Translations under genes and position numbers: made by a program | Notes under the pieces: model-generated | What the model was told of the DNA's origin: nothing | The model's input: only the letters and a program-made list of their open reading frames with translations | The model's database searches: none | From: JBMORL01 sp049322335 | GTDB taxonomy: Bacteria; Bacteroidota; Bacteroidia; Flavobacteriales_D; UBA2798 | Length of the DNA stretch: 62,962 bases | Reading direction: 5' to 3' | Assembly (NCBI GenBank): GCA_049322335.1 | Contig: JBMORL010000109.1 | Coordinates: forward strand, 1 to 62,962 | Shown: positions 25,062-33,468 of the stretch, piece by piece | How positions within the stretch are numbered: position 1 is the stretch's first letter | Layout: every line of letters begins with the position of its first letter

Positions 25062-25088
25062 CTAAAACGATAAACTAAAACGATTAAG
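25062..25088 (+). promoter_or_regulatory. Pair of operator-like repeats
   Basis: CTAAAACGATAAAC (25062-25075) and CTAAAACGATTAAG (25075-25088) are direct copies exactly 13 bases apart. Each carries the core TAAAACGAT found in the better palindrome at 25216. The central CG is typical of LacI-family operators. Confidence 0.45.
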
Positions 25089-25215
25089 GAATACAACTGT
25101 ACAACAATTTTTTCTCTTATTTAACAGATATTCATTTCATTAAGAGGCAACGCTTCCTTAACTTAGCCGTCACATTTTTTACCAGGCCCAGGCTTGGTTT
25201 TATTTGTTCAAAACT

Positions 25216-25229
25216 CTAAAACGATTTAG
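25216..25229 (+). promoter_or_regulatory. Candidate LacI operator at the lectin gene start
   Basis: CTAAAACGATTTAG is a near-perfect palindrome (12 of 14 bases symmetric) with a central CG, ending one base before the ATG at 25231. A near -7 box (TTTATTTG, 25199-25206) lies just upstream, so a bound repressor would sit at the transcription start or first bases of the message. Confidence 0.5.
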
Positions 25230-25230
25230 A

Positions 25231-26967
25231 ATGAAATCACCTCAACATCCTCTGTCGGAAATTATCAGCCTGAGAATGATTTTCAGGATGGTTATTGTGA
25301 TACTGTTTAGTCTCCTTTTGGTGGATAAATCGCGCGCACAATGCTCTTCTGCAGGTGGAACTAATGCCGGAAGTTTAACTCCCGCCACAGCATGGCAAAC
25401 AGTTACAGGTGTCGATCGCGGTGAATATTTTACTTTCAGCGGAAATTCATGCAACACCTATACATTCACCTTCTGCAGTAATGGCGGTACAGCAGGATTT
25501 GATACACAAATTACTATTACAGATAACACAACCGGAGCCACGTCCTATGCTTATAATGATGATTTCTGCAGTTTATCTTCTGAAGTAACTTTTACACCAA
25601 CTACAACCGCCACCTATCGGGTATTTGTAACACGTTATTCGTGTCAAACGGGTGGAGCCGGTACCGGTGCTACTTTAGCATATCGTTATACAGCTGCCAA
25701 TACAACCAATTCACAATACTCGCTGGTAGATGACGCCACATCGGTTTCACCATTTAACTGCGTTACGTTAACTCCTAATTCTACCAACCAACGCGGATGT
25801 GCATGGGATGTAAACAGCACATTGGATTTTACAGCAGGGTTTACCTATGATTTCACTGTTAATCTCGGATCAAGTGATGCCGGAGCAGACGGAATGAGTT
25901 TTACCATACAAAACGACCCTCGCGGAAGATGTGCCTGTGGAACAGCAGGAGGTTCGCTGGGTGCTGGCGGAATTACCAATTCGATTATGATAGAAATTGA
26001 TACCTACCTGAATTTTGAAGACCGCGATGATTTTACTACTTCTTTTATTGGTTGTGCTGGTGCCGAAGACCCCGATCATCTGGATATCTGGGTAAACGGA
26101 ACCATTAATCCTGATCTGGATGGAAACTGTAATGCTACTGCCGGTGGTGAACGCGTTATAACAACAGCCGCCCGTTTACAAAATCCTCCCGGAGTAAATT
26201 ACAATATCGAAAACGGATCCAATCATTTGCTTCGCATCACATGGACTCCCGGTAGCCCCGGAACCCTGAATGCAACGGTTATGAATATGGCCGCTACCAT
26301 CACTTATGGTACGGTAGCTTATTCATTTAATCCCATGACTGTTTTCGGGACCAATACTCCGTATTTCGGGTTTACTGCTTCTACAGGCGGATTATCCAAT
26401 ACACAATCCATGTGTGAGCCTTCTTCATTACTTCCGGTAGAATTTACCAATCTTACTGCAAAATGCGAAGATGACGGAAATAAAATAGAATGGTCGACAT
26501 TAACAGAAACCAATTCCGGTCATTTTCTTATAGAAAAATCCTATAACGGAAACGATTACCAGGTTATAGGTTCGATAGAGGCTGCCGGAGATAGTTATGA
26601 AGAAAAATTCTATTCCTTTTTTGATGACGCTTCATCCAAATTGGTTTACTACAGGATAATACAGTTTGACAAAAACGGGCAAAGCAAAATCTACGGGCCT
26701 GTTTCTGTTAATTGCGGAGATGATTTTGAACTGGAGGTTTATCCGAATCCGGTTAATGCAACAGAATTTACCATCGCTTTAGGAGATTTCAGAAATCTTC
26801 CCGAAAACATTTCTATTATCGACCAGACAGGAAAAACGGTTTATACCCAAAACGTTTCCACTTCAAAATTCACATTCAGTCCCCGGGATTTTGCCCCGGG
26901 AATGTATACCGTTATTGTACAAAAAGGAAGTTCTTTTGCTTCCAAACGGTTTGTCATCACCCGCTAA
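25231..26967 (+). CDS. Secreted L-type lectin-domain protein with T9SS type A tail
   Basis: A predicted surface carbohydrate-binding protein. The signal peptide core lies at about residues 17-37 (ending SRAQ). Residues about 40-150 form a Cys-containing beta domain; residues about 160-400 match the legume-type lectin fold: GADGMSFTIQNDPRG, IEIDTYLNFEDRDD with calcium-type acidic residues, and DHLDIWVNG. A beta-sandwich (about 405-490) precedes the T9SS tail (VYPNPVN ... GMYTVIVQKG). A TTG at 25204 would add nine residues; ATGs at 25276 and 25288 lie closer to the hydrophobic core. The gene faces the LacI regulator across operator-like sites. Confidence 0.85.
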   Translation: MKSPQHPLSEIISLRMIFRMVIVILFSLLLVDKSRAQCSSAGGTNAGSLTPATAWQTVTGVDRGEYFTFSGNSCNTYTFTFCSNGGTAGFDTQITITDNTTGATSYAYNDDFCSLSSEVTFTPTTTATYRVFVTRYSCQTGGAGTGATLAYRYTAANTTNSQYSLVDDATSVSPFNCVTLTPNSTNQRGCAWDVNSTLDFTAGFTYDFTVNLGSSDAGADGMSFTIQNDPRGRCACGTAGGSLGAGGITNSIMIEIDTYLNFEDRDDFTTSFIGCAGAEDPDHLDIWVNGTINPDLDGNCNATAGGERVITTAARLQNPPGVNYNIENGSNHLLRITWTPGSPGTLNATVMNMAATITYGTVAYSFNPMTVFGTNTPYFGFTASTGGLSNTQSMCEPSSLLPVEFTNLTAKCEDDGNKIEWSTLTETNSGHFLIEKSYNGNDYQVIGSIEAAGDSYEEKFYSFFDDASSKLVYYRIIQFDKNGQSKIYGPVSVNCGDDFELEVYPNPVNATEFTIALGDFRNLPENISIIDQTGKTVYTQNVSTSKFTFSPRDFAPGMYTVIVQKGSSFASKRFVITR

Positions 26968-27031
26968 TCAGCGTTTCGTCAGTTATTCCTGCCTTTTGTC
27001 TTAATTTCGGATAAACCAACAGGATTAATTT

Positions 27032-27039
27032 TAAATTTG
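27032..27039 (+). promoter_or_regulatory. -7 promoter box for the dehydrogenase gene
   Basis: TAAATTTG matches TAnnTTTG and ends 21 bases before the ATG at 27061. This also supports starting at 27061 rather than at the TTG at 27037, which lies inside the box. Confidence 0.5.
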
Positions 27040-27060
27040 CGCCCGTTAATCCTGTTGATT

Positions 27061-28155
27061 ATGGCTGAAGTAAAAGAAATACCCGCTTCCCTTTCCGAAA
27101 ACCCGGTTATTGCACAAATGGCGCAAATGGGCCACGAGCAGGTAGTTTTTTGTAATGATGAAGATTCAGGCCTTAAAGCCATTATTGCCATTCATAATAC
27201 CGTTCTCGGCCCCAGCCTGGGAGGAACGCGTATGTGGCCCTACAAAAACGAAATGGAAGCACTGAATGATGTGCTCCGTTTGTCGAGGGGAATGACGTAC
27301 AAAGCTGCTGTTTCGGGATTAAATCTCGGAGGAGGCAAAGCAGTTATCATCGGAGATTCGAGAAAAGATAAGTCAGAAGCATTATTCCGCAGATTTGGAA
27401 AATTTGTGGAAAGCCTCGGTGGAAAATACATCACAGCCGAAGATGTGGGAATTTCTCCCCGTGAAATGGCGTATGTGAATATGGAAACTTCACATGTTGC
27501 TGGCTTGCCGGGAAAAAGCGGTGATCCTTCACCCGTGACGGCTTATGGTGTTTATATGGGAATGAAAGCCTGCGCCAAAAAAGCATATGGCAGCGATTCG
27601 TTGAAAGATAAAAAAGTAGCAGTACAGGGCGTGGGCCATGTGGGTGAATACCTTGTGGGCCATCTTGCCAAAGAAGGAGCAAAGACTTACATCAGTGATA
27701 TTCACGAAGACATATTGGCACATGTGTCTAAAAAATACGGAGCTAACGTAGTAGGGACAAACGATATTTATGATGTAGACATGGATATTTACGCTCCCTG
27801 CGCATTGGGCGCAACCGTAAACGATGATACTCTTCTGCGTCTTAAATGTTCCATTATTGCCGGGGCTGCCAATAACCAGTTAAAAGATGAGAAAAAACAC
27901 GGGGAAGAAGTTATCAAAAAAGGGATTATCTATGCTCCTGATTTTGTAATTAATGCCGGAGGATTGATTAACTGCTATACCGAAGTAAAAGGCCTCTCTG
28001 CCGAATGGGGAATGCAGAATGCAGAAAATATTTACAACACGATAGCTTCTATTCTCAGTGAGTCGGCCGAAACATCAACGCCCACGTATCTTGTGGCCAA
28101 CCGAATGGCCGAAAGAAGAATTGAAGCCATAGCAAAAATCAAAAAGCATTTTTAA
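27061..28155 (+). CDS. Leu/Val/Phe-type amino-acid dehydrogenase
   Basis: An NAD-dependent oxidative deaminase that turns branched-chain amino acids into 2-oxo acids and ammonia. The substrate domain shows LGGTRMWPY, RGMTYKAAVSGLNLGGGKAVI with the two conserved lysines, and TAEDVG. The Rossmann domain shows VQGVGHVGEYL. At 364 aa it has the size of leucine dehydrogenases. The preference among Leu, Val and Phe cannot be fixed by eye. The gene is followed 35 bases later by nusB. Confidence 0.9.
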   Translation: MAEVKEIPASLSENPVIAQMAQMGHEQVVFCNDEDSGLKAIIAIHNTVLGPSLGGTRMWPYKNEMEALNDVLRLSRGMTYKAAVSGLNLGGGKAVIIGDSRKDKSEALFRRFGKFVESLGGKYITAEDVGISPREMAYVNMETSHVAGLPGKSGDPSPVTAYGVYMGMKACAKKAYGSDSLKDKKVAVQGVGHVGEYLVGHLAKEGAKTYISDIHEDILAHVSKKYGANVVGTNDIYDVDMDIYAPCALGATVNDDTLLRLKCSIIAGAANNQLKDEKKHGEEVIKKGIIYAPDFVINAGGLINCYTEVKGLSAEWGMQNAENIYNTIASILSESAETSTPTYLVANRMAERRIEAIAKIKKHF

Positions 28156-28190
28156 AAAAAACAGACAACACTTATACCGTTCTTTACATT

Positions 28191-29138
28191 ATGTTGAACA
28201 GAAGGCATCTCAGGATAAAAGTATTGCAATCATTGTATTCGTATTTTAATGCGGGCGATAATGATTATGTGAAAAGCGAAAAAGAGCTGCTGGCCAGTAT
28301 CAGCAAAATTTACGATCTCTACCTTTATTACCTTACTTTTTTCGAAGAAATTGTTGTTCATGCGTCCAATCGTATTGAGGAATCACGCAATAAAAAACTA
28401 CCCACCCGGGAAGATCTTCAACCCAATTTGCGGTTTGTAGAAAACAGGGTGTTCACGAAACTGGTGTCTAATCCCGCAATAAAATCCGAAGCCTCCAAAA
28501 GAAAAATATCCTGGCAAAAGGAACAGGATATAGTAAGAAAGGTTTTCTCTGCTATCCGCCAGTCAGAATTATATAATCAGTATATGGTAGTTCCTCAAAG
28601 CAGTTTTGAAGAAGACCAGGAATTTGCTGCCGCTATTTTTAAGGATTACTTTGCCAATTCCGAACAACTCTTGAATTTTTTCGAGGAGCAGTCCATTTTC
28701 TGGGTAGATGATATTGATATGGTATGCGCTGCGGTGATAAAAACAATAAAATCCACCACTGATGGCAACAAGGCTGATGCCATTTTACCTTTGTATAAAG
28801 ACGAAACTGAGGATGCAAAATTTGTAAAAGACCTTTTTAGAAAAGTAACAACAGGAAACGATGAAGCAGAAAAACTGATCAGTGAAAAAGCCGCCAACTG
28901 GGAATTGGAACGAATTGCGCTGATGGATATGCTGCTGATGAAAATGGCTATTACCGAAGCTATTGAATTTCCCACCATTCCCACCAAGGTGACGCTGAAT
29001 GAATACATTGAAATCTCCAAATTCTACAGTACGCCCAAAAGCAATGGATTTATCAATGGAATTCTGGATAAGATTTTTGCCGAACTGAAAAAAACAGGAG
29101 GCATTAAAAAAGCGGGCAGGGGATTAATAGAAGATTAA
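28191..29138 (+). CDS. nusB: Transcription antitermination factor NusB
   Basis: NusB binds boxA RNA with ribosomal protein S10 in rRNA antitermination complexes. The classic NusB core is at the C-terminus (WELERIALMDMLLMKMAITEAIEF with PTKVTLNEYIEISKFYST and FINGILD). The start RRHLRIKVLQSLYSY is also typical. At 315 aa it is about twice the E. coli protein because of a long inserted helical region, which is usual in Bacteroidota. It leads a run with the DUF1573 lipoprotein (16 bases on) and yajC. Confidence 0.92.
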   Translation: MLNRRHLRIKVLQSLYSYFNAGDNDYVKSEKELLASISKIYDLYLYYLTFFEEIVVHASNRIEESRNKKLPTREDLQPNLRFVENRVFTKLVSNPAIKSEASKRKISWQKEQDIVRKVFSAIRQSELYNQYMVVPQSSFEEDQEFAAAIFKDYFANSEQLLNFFEEQSIFWVDDIDMVCAAVIKTIKSTTDGNKADAILPLYKDETEDAKFVKDLFRKVTTGNDEAEKLISEKAANWELERIALMDMLLMKMAITEAIEFPTIPTKVTLNEYIEISKFYSTPKSNGFINGILDKIFAELKKTGGIKKAGRGLIED

Positions 29139-29154
29139 TTAAAGATAAAATACA

Positions 29155-29601
29155 ATGAAAAACAAACACATTTTATTTTTACTAACGGTTTTTGCACTTA
29201 CGTCATTCGGATTTACAGGATGCAGCGGTGGAAAAGCAGGCCAGAAAGAAATAACTTCGGCCAATATCGATCCTGAAAATCCACCGGTGATGGACTTTGA
29301 AGATACGCTGTATAAATTCGGAACCATTTCACAGGGGCAAACGGTTAAACACACTTTTGTATTTGTAAATAACGGAAAATCCGATCTCGTTATTCAGTCC
29401 GTTGATGGATCATGTGGTTGTACTATTCCCAAAAGCTGGCCGAAAGAACCTGTTGGGCCCGGGGAAAAAGGCGAAATTGAAGTAAATTTCAACAGCGAGT
29501 CGAAAGAAGGCAAACAAAGAGTGCGTGTAACTGTTTTAGCCAATACAGTGCCTACCAAAAATGTTCTTCACTTGTGGGGAAATGTGGTGGTGCCGGAGTG
29601 A
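29155..29601 (+). CDS. DUF1573 lipoprotein
   Basis: A lipoprotein signal ending GFTGC (Cys at about 23) precedes a single Ig-like DUF1573 domain: YKFGTISQGQTVKHTFVFVN, then VDGSCGCTIPKSWP, and GPGEKGEIEVNFNS. These domains are common in Bacteroidota next to nusB and yajC; the role is unknown. It lies 16 bases after nusB. At 148 aa it is a normal length. Confidence 0.88.
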   Translation: MKNKHILFLLTVFALTSFGFTGCSGGKAGQKEITSANIDPENPPVMDFEDTLYKFGTISQGQTVKHTFVFVNNGKSDLVIQSVDGSCGCTIPKSWPKEPVGPGEKGEIEVNFNSESKEGKQRVRVTVLANTVPTKNVLHLWGNVVVPE

Positions 29602-29691
29602 GGGGAGTTATTGAGTGAAACAGGAATGAAATAAATAAACTTTCGGTAGTTAACATAGAACATAAAACCTAAAACCTAAAACAATAAAACA
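29602..29691. other. yajC leader with CCTAAAA repeats
   Basis: The bases just before the yajC ATG carry ACCTAAAACCTAAAAC, a short tandem repeat, in an A-rich leader. No terminator is seen, so yajC may be read through from nusB. Confidence 0.4.
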
Positions 29692-30009
29692 ATGAATCTT
29701 TCTATTCTTCTCCAGGATCAACAAGGCGGCTCGATGGCTACCACACTTATCATGTTCGGACTTATCATGGTGGTGTTTTACTTTTTTATGATTCGTCCCC
29801 AAACCAAAAAAGCCCGTGAGGCCAATAAATTCAGAAATAATCTTGAAAAAGGCCAGCGCATTGTTACCATTGGCGGCATTCACGGTAAAATTGATGAGGT
29901 AAAAGAAACCACGCTGATTATTACTACCGAAGGTGGCGGAAAACTGCGTATTGAAAAAGCGGCTGTTTCTCCTGAATTCAGCGCTACTTTGAACGAGAGC
30001 GGGAATTAA
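29692..30009 (+). CDS. yajC: Preprotein translocase subunit YajC
   Basis: A single-pass inner-membrane accessory of SecDF. One membrane helix (about 17-37, LIMFGLIMVVFYFFMI) is followed by the diagnostic RPQTKKAREANKFRN and KGQRIVTIGGIHGKIDEV. At 105 aa it is complete. Confidence 0.95.
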   Translation: MNLSILLQDQQGGSMATTLIMFGLIMVVFYFFMIRPQTKKAREANKFRNNLEKGQRIVTIGGIHGKIDEVKETTLIITTEGGGKLRIEKAAVSPEFSATLNESGN

Positions 30010-30069
30010 TAACCGTAATAAAAGAATGATTTTATTCGCAGAGGTAACTATCCTGTGAACATTCACACA

Positions 30070-30546
30070 ATGAAAAATCCGGATATCATTATCCGTAATG
30101 CTGTTACAGAAAAAGATTTTTCAGCGGGAAGGGATTTGTTTCTCCACTATGCCGCTTCTCTGAAAATTGATTTGTGTTTCCAGGGATTTGATGAGGAATT
30201 AAAAATTATTTCCGTTCAGTATAACCAGCCTTCCGGTGTTTTGCTGCTTGCTTTTGATGGAGATGTTGCGGTGGGATGCACTGGCCTAAGGTGTTTTGAA
30301 AACGATAGTGCCGAATTAAAAAGAATGTATGTGCTGCCCGCTTACCAGGGAAAAAATATAGGAAAACTGCTTTTGAAACACGCCATTGATGAAGCCAAAA
30401 AACTGGGATACAAAAAGATTTTACTTGATACTTTGGAAGAAATGATTCCCGCACGTACGTTATACAAATCATTCGGGTTTTATGAGATTACCTCCTATTA
30501 CCACAATCCGCTGGATGGGGTGGTGTATATGGAAAAACAGGTTTAA
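30070..30546 (+). CDS. GNAT family N-acetyltransferase
   Basis: A cytoplasmic acetyl-CoA-dependent acetyltransferase. The acetyl-CoA loop is YQGKNIGKLLLKHA (about 94-107) after the strand ELKRMYVLPA. The C-terminal LYKSFGFYEI is typical of the family. The substrate is unknown. A GTG at 30055 could extend it by five residues; the ATG at 30070 is preferred. It is convergent with the four-gene secreted operon and shares its terminator. Confidence 0.88.
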   Translation: MKNPDIIIRNAVTEKDFSAGRDLFLHYAASLKIDLCFQGFDEELKIISVQYNQPSGVLLLAFDGDVAVGCTGLRCFENDSAELKRMYVLPAYQGKNIGKLLLKHAIDEAKKLGYKKILLDTLEEMIPARTLYKSFGFYEITSYYHNPLDGVVYMEKQV

Positions 30547-30550
30547 AAAA

Positions 30551-30587
30551 CAAAAAAACCGCCAGCTCAATGCCAGCGGTTTCAATT
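30551..30587. terminator. Shared terminator between GNAT gene and copper-oxidase operon
   Basis: Arms AAACCGC (30556-30562) and GCGGTTT (30576-30582) with A-rich and T-rich flanks form a hairpin that can work in both directions. Confidence 0.65.
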
Positions 30588-30602
30588 TAAGAAGTACTAT
30601 TT

Positions 30603-31361
30603 TTACTCAACAATAAATTTTTCTTTAATCGTTTTACCATTTACCGTTATTTCGGCAAAATAAATTCCTTTTTCCAGCGCTTCGTTTAGTTTAAGATCCA
30701 CTTTGGTGGAGTTGGCTGCTGAAGTATAGACTTGTTTTCCGGTGATGTCATAAAGTACAACAGAAGTAATCAGATCAGTGGCTTCGATAGTGAAATTACC
30801 ATTGGAGGGATTAGGCATGATGTTAATTTGCTTTTCTGCTGTAACAACGGGAACCGACATCAGGATAAGCGCATTGTCTATCGCTGTGCGGATATTAGTA
30901 GTATCGTTGGCCTGGTTAAAGCTGTTTTTTTCATACACCACAGCATGTGACGATCCGGCAACAATTACAATGGCCGGCATAGGTGATCCGGTCATGTAAT
31001 AATTTTTTTCATTCATGCAGTTTTCAAAACCGGCATTAAATGCATACCCGTTAAGCATAGGTTGAACATTACCGGCACAGGTATTTCCTGTCCAGTAATC
31101 CATATAAAAGAAATTCACTCTTCCAGGATGTGATACATCGTATTTCGCTTTTAATGTATTGATAAGATAATTGGCGGCTACGCTACAGGAAGAACATCCC
31201 ATACCGAATTCCATTACCACCACTTCCTGGTTGTCGAGCAGGCTAAACAGGTTTATACTGTTGCTGGAACAATCGTTTTTGGTCCAGTCTTGTGCCGTAG
31301 TTTGGGCAAAAGAAACGGCCATAAGTGTCATTGCGGTTCCTGTGAGTAAAAGTTTTTTCAT
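30603..31361 (-). CDS. Secreted thioredoxin-like protein with CSSC motif and T9SS type A tail
   Basis: A signal peptide (MKKLLLTG ... SFAQ) is followed by a thioredoxin-like domain: EFGMGCSSCSVAANYL carries a CxxC pair after a hydrophobic strand, and SPMPAIVIV resembles the cis-proline loop. The tail (MPNPSNG ... YFAEITVNGK) is a T9SS type A domain, so the redox motif would be displayed outside. The start at 31361 is preferred over 31385, which only adds residues before the signal. It is the last gene of a four-gene run behind the split copper oxidase, where a redox or copper-handling role is plausible but unproven. Confidence 0.78.
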   Translation of the reverse strand: MKKLLLTGTAMTLMAVSFAQTTAQDWTKNDCSSNSINLFSLLDNQEVVVMEFGMGCSSCSVAANYLINTLKAKYDVSHPGRVNFFYMDYWTGNTCAGNVQPMLNGYAFNAGFENCMNEKNYYMTGSPMPAIVIVAGSSHAVVYEKNSFNQANDTTNIRTAIDNALILMSVPVVTAEKQINIMPNPSNGNFTIEATDLITSVVLYDITGKQVYTSAANSTKVDLKLNEALEKGIYFAEITVNGKTIKEKFIVE

Positions 31362-31393
31362 ATTTTTTGTTTTTTCGTTATGCAATTTAGGGG

Positions 31394-32599
31394 TTATTTC
31401 CGAAAAATGAGTGGTTTGGCTGTGGTTCCTTTCTCCGTTTTCACCTTCATTATATAATTCCCATTTGAAAGGATTCCATCTAAATCCATTCTTACCTGTT
31501 TTCCTTGTACAGGCAGTGCCAATATTTCCTTTCCGTTCATATCCACAATGATAATGGACATTATCTCATAAAAGGATTCAGCATAAACGACTGAGGAGGC
31601 AGGATTGGGAAAAACAGAAACAGCCCCTCCGTCTTGTATTTCTTCCACCCCGTAATAACCACTGATCACCACCGGGGGATATTCGGTTTGCCAGATGGAG
31701 TCGGTATTCATGTTCATATATTCTACAGTAACTGTTCCGGTAAACTGTACTGAGGGGCTTAACATCACACCATATCTTTCGCCCGGCATTACCATTACGG
31801 TGTCGGTAGAAACAGTATTGGGTAGCGGGCGCCCGTCAGAATCTACTACCATTGCATTAAGTGAAGCGGGAAAAATAACGCGATTATTGTAAAAGCCGAT
31901 ATTAGCCAAACGCACATAAATGGGTTCATTCACCTGCCCGGTTATCTTTACCGAATCACTGTTAAGTTCCTGTTGTGCGAGGCCGTTTATCAAAAAATAA
32001 TCGGGCAAATAGGGCGGAAGCATAATCTGGTCGAGAGAATCATCATGTACAGGAATACTGTCGTGCCATTGTTCATCTATTTCACTCATCAGCCATTTGT
32101 ATTGCTTACTGAAAAAGGGGCCGCCTGTCCATGCATTATTGGTTCCGTTAGCAGCACGAACAACTATCAATCCATACATTCCCATCTGTACGTGCACTAC
32201 ATCCCCCACGTGACAGTGATATAAATAGGTGCCGGCATTAGTAGCTTTAAAACTATAGGTAGTATCCTGCATATGTTCCAGCCAGAAGGAAGTGGCGGGA
32301 TCTCCGTCATTGCGCGTATCCACATCCAGCCCGTGAAGGTGAATAGTATGATGTTCTCCCTGCGAAATACTGCGCGCGTTGATCACTACCGAATCGCCTT
32401 CGTTGCACCAGATGGTGCGTGAAGGAAGTACAACCGGTGATGAAAGTAAAGGAGTGATGCCATAAATGCGCATGGTGTTTCCGTCCCACATGGTATCCGT
32501 TCCCACATTACTGCGCAAAATAGCATCGTAATAAAGTGTTTGCTGCGCCTGTGCGGAAAACGTTATACACAAAAACAATATGTAAATAATTTTTTTCAG
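31394..32599 (-). CDS. Multicopper oxidase half with type 1 copper site and T9SS type A tail
   Basis: Numbered from a proposed CTG start at 32599: signal peptide about 1-18, then a cupredoxin domain with H84-x-x-H87-x-H89-G and H128-C129-H130 followed by H136 and M141. This is the C-terminal signature of laccases: type 1 copper by H84, C129, H136, M141 and two trinuclear-type HxH pairs. A second, ligand-free cupredoxin-like domain follows (about 165-305) and then a T9SS tail (VFPNPAS). The first in-frame ATG/GTG/TTG is a TTG at 32578, which would leave only about 11 residues of signal peptide. CTG overlaps the stop of the upstream gene as CTGA. It needs a partner for the other two HxH motifs, and the gene upstream has them. 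Confidence 0.82.
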   Translation of the reverse strand: MKKIIYILFLCITFSAQAQQTLYYDAILRSNVGTDTMWDGNTMRIYGITPLLSSPVVLPSRTIWCNEGDSVVINARSISQGEHHTIHLHGLDVDTRNDGDPATSFWLEHMQDTTYSFKATNAGTYLYHCHVGDVVHVQMGMYGLIVVRAANGTNNAWTGGPFFSKQYKWLMSEIDEQWHDSIPVHDDSLDQIMLPPYLPDYFLINGLAQQELNSDSVKITGQVNEPIYVRLANIGFYNNRVIFPASLNAMVVDSDGRPLPNTVSTDTVMVMPGERYGVMLSPSVQFTGTVTVEYMNMNTDSIWQTEYPPVVISGYYGVEEIQDGGAVSVFPNPASSVVYAESFYEIMSIIIVDMNGKEILALPVQGKQVRMDLDGILSNGNYIMKVKTEKGTTAKPLIFRK

Positions 32600-33462
32600 G
32601 GTAAAATTTCCATTATGGTAAACATTCCGTTAGGGTGAATTCCTCCTCCTGAAACGGCAACAAGATTGTGATCATGCACACTGTATCTCCCGGTTTTATC
32701 AGGAACAATCATCAGTAAAACGGATTCCATTCTTTTCAGCGGCCATGTATCTTTTCCCGAATTTACCTGCATCCACCCATCGGAAGAATAAAGGCAAACC
32801 GGGTGAAATCCGTGAAAATGCAAACTATGTGATGATTGCCCGGTATTGGCCACGAAAAGGAAAATGGTATCGCCCAGGCTAACCGATACAGTGGCTGAAG
32901 TGTCATTGGCCAGTTGAGGAAAACTTTTTCCGTTGATGGTAAAATAATCAGGATCGTATTGCGAAAAATCTGCGTTTCCACCGGCAGCAATCGTATTGTT
33001 AAACCCGGTTTGGTGTTCTTTAATATTCCAGAAATAACGTTTGGCATTGGTGTTATTGCTTACGCAAATCATGCCGGATAATCCCATATAACGGTTTTGC
33101 GGATAAGCGTAATTATCGTAATAAATAAAAACTCCCTGTTGCGGAAAGTTTATGTTTACAGTAATGGTATCCCCGGGGTTGAGTGTATTGTTGTTGCCGG
33201 TCGTGGTTTTAATATCAAAACCGTGTACAACAGTGTCGTTATTGATAACGGTTAATTGCAAAGTATCTGAAGTGGAAAGCTGGATAACGGTATTTAATGA
33301 ATTGTAGGAAGGAGAATCATTAAAAGCGTAAAACGGGAAATTGGTTCCGCTTACTGTTGTAAATAAACCACGGTTGATGAAAAGAGTTTGAGAAACAGTG
33401 GCAGAAAAAACAGGCGTAAAAGAAACAAAAAGAAAAAACGATAAAACCTGTTTCTTTAACAT
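32596..33462 (-). CDS. Cupredoxin-domain protein, putative partner half of the copper oxidase
   Basis: A signal peptide (about 1-20) precedes two cupredoxin-like domains. The first (about 25-135) has no full copper set. The second (about 185-285) has H212-x-x-H215-x-H217-G and H263-D264-H265, with H276 and M280 later. This mirrors a laccase C-terminal signature except that the type 1 Cys is Asp264, so it cannot form a blue copper site but could supply two HxH pairs to a trinuclear cluster. It has no T9SS tail, unlike its neighbours. It starts 6 bases after the gene upstream and its TGA overlaps the proposed start of the oxidase half downstream. Confidence 0.8.
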   Translation of the reverse strand: MLKKQVLSFFLFVSFTPVFSATVSQTLFINRGLFTTVSGTNFPFYAFNDSPSYNSLNTVIQLSTSDTLQLTVINNDTVVHGFDIKTTTGNNNTLNPGDTITVNINFPQQGVFIYYDNYAYPQNRYMGLSGMICVSNNTNAKRYFWNIKEHQTGFNNTIAAGGNADFSQYDPDYFTINGKSFPQLANDTSATVSVSLGDTIFLFVANTGQSSHSLHFHGFHPVCLYSSDGWMQVNSGKDTWPLKRMESVLLMIVPDKTGRYSVHDHNLVAVSGGGIHPNGMFTIMEILP

Positions 33463-33468
33463 GTTCGT

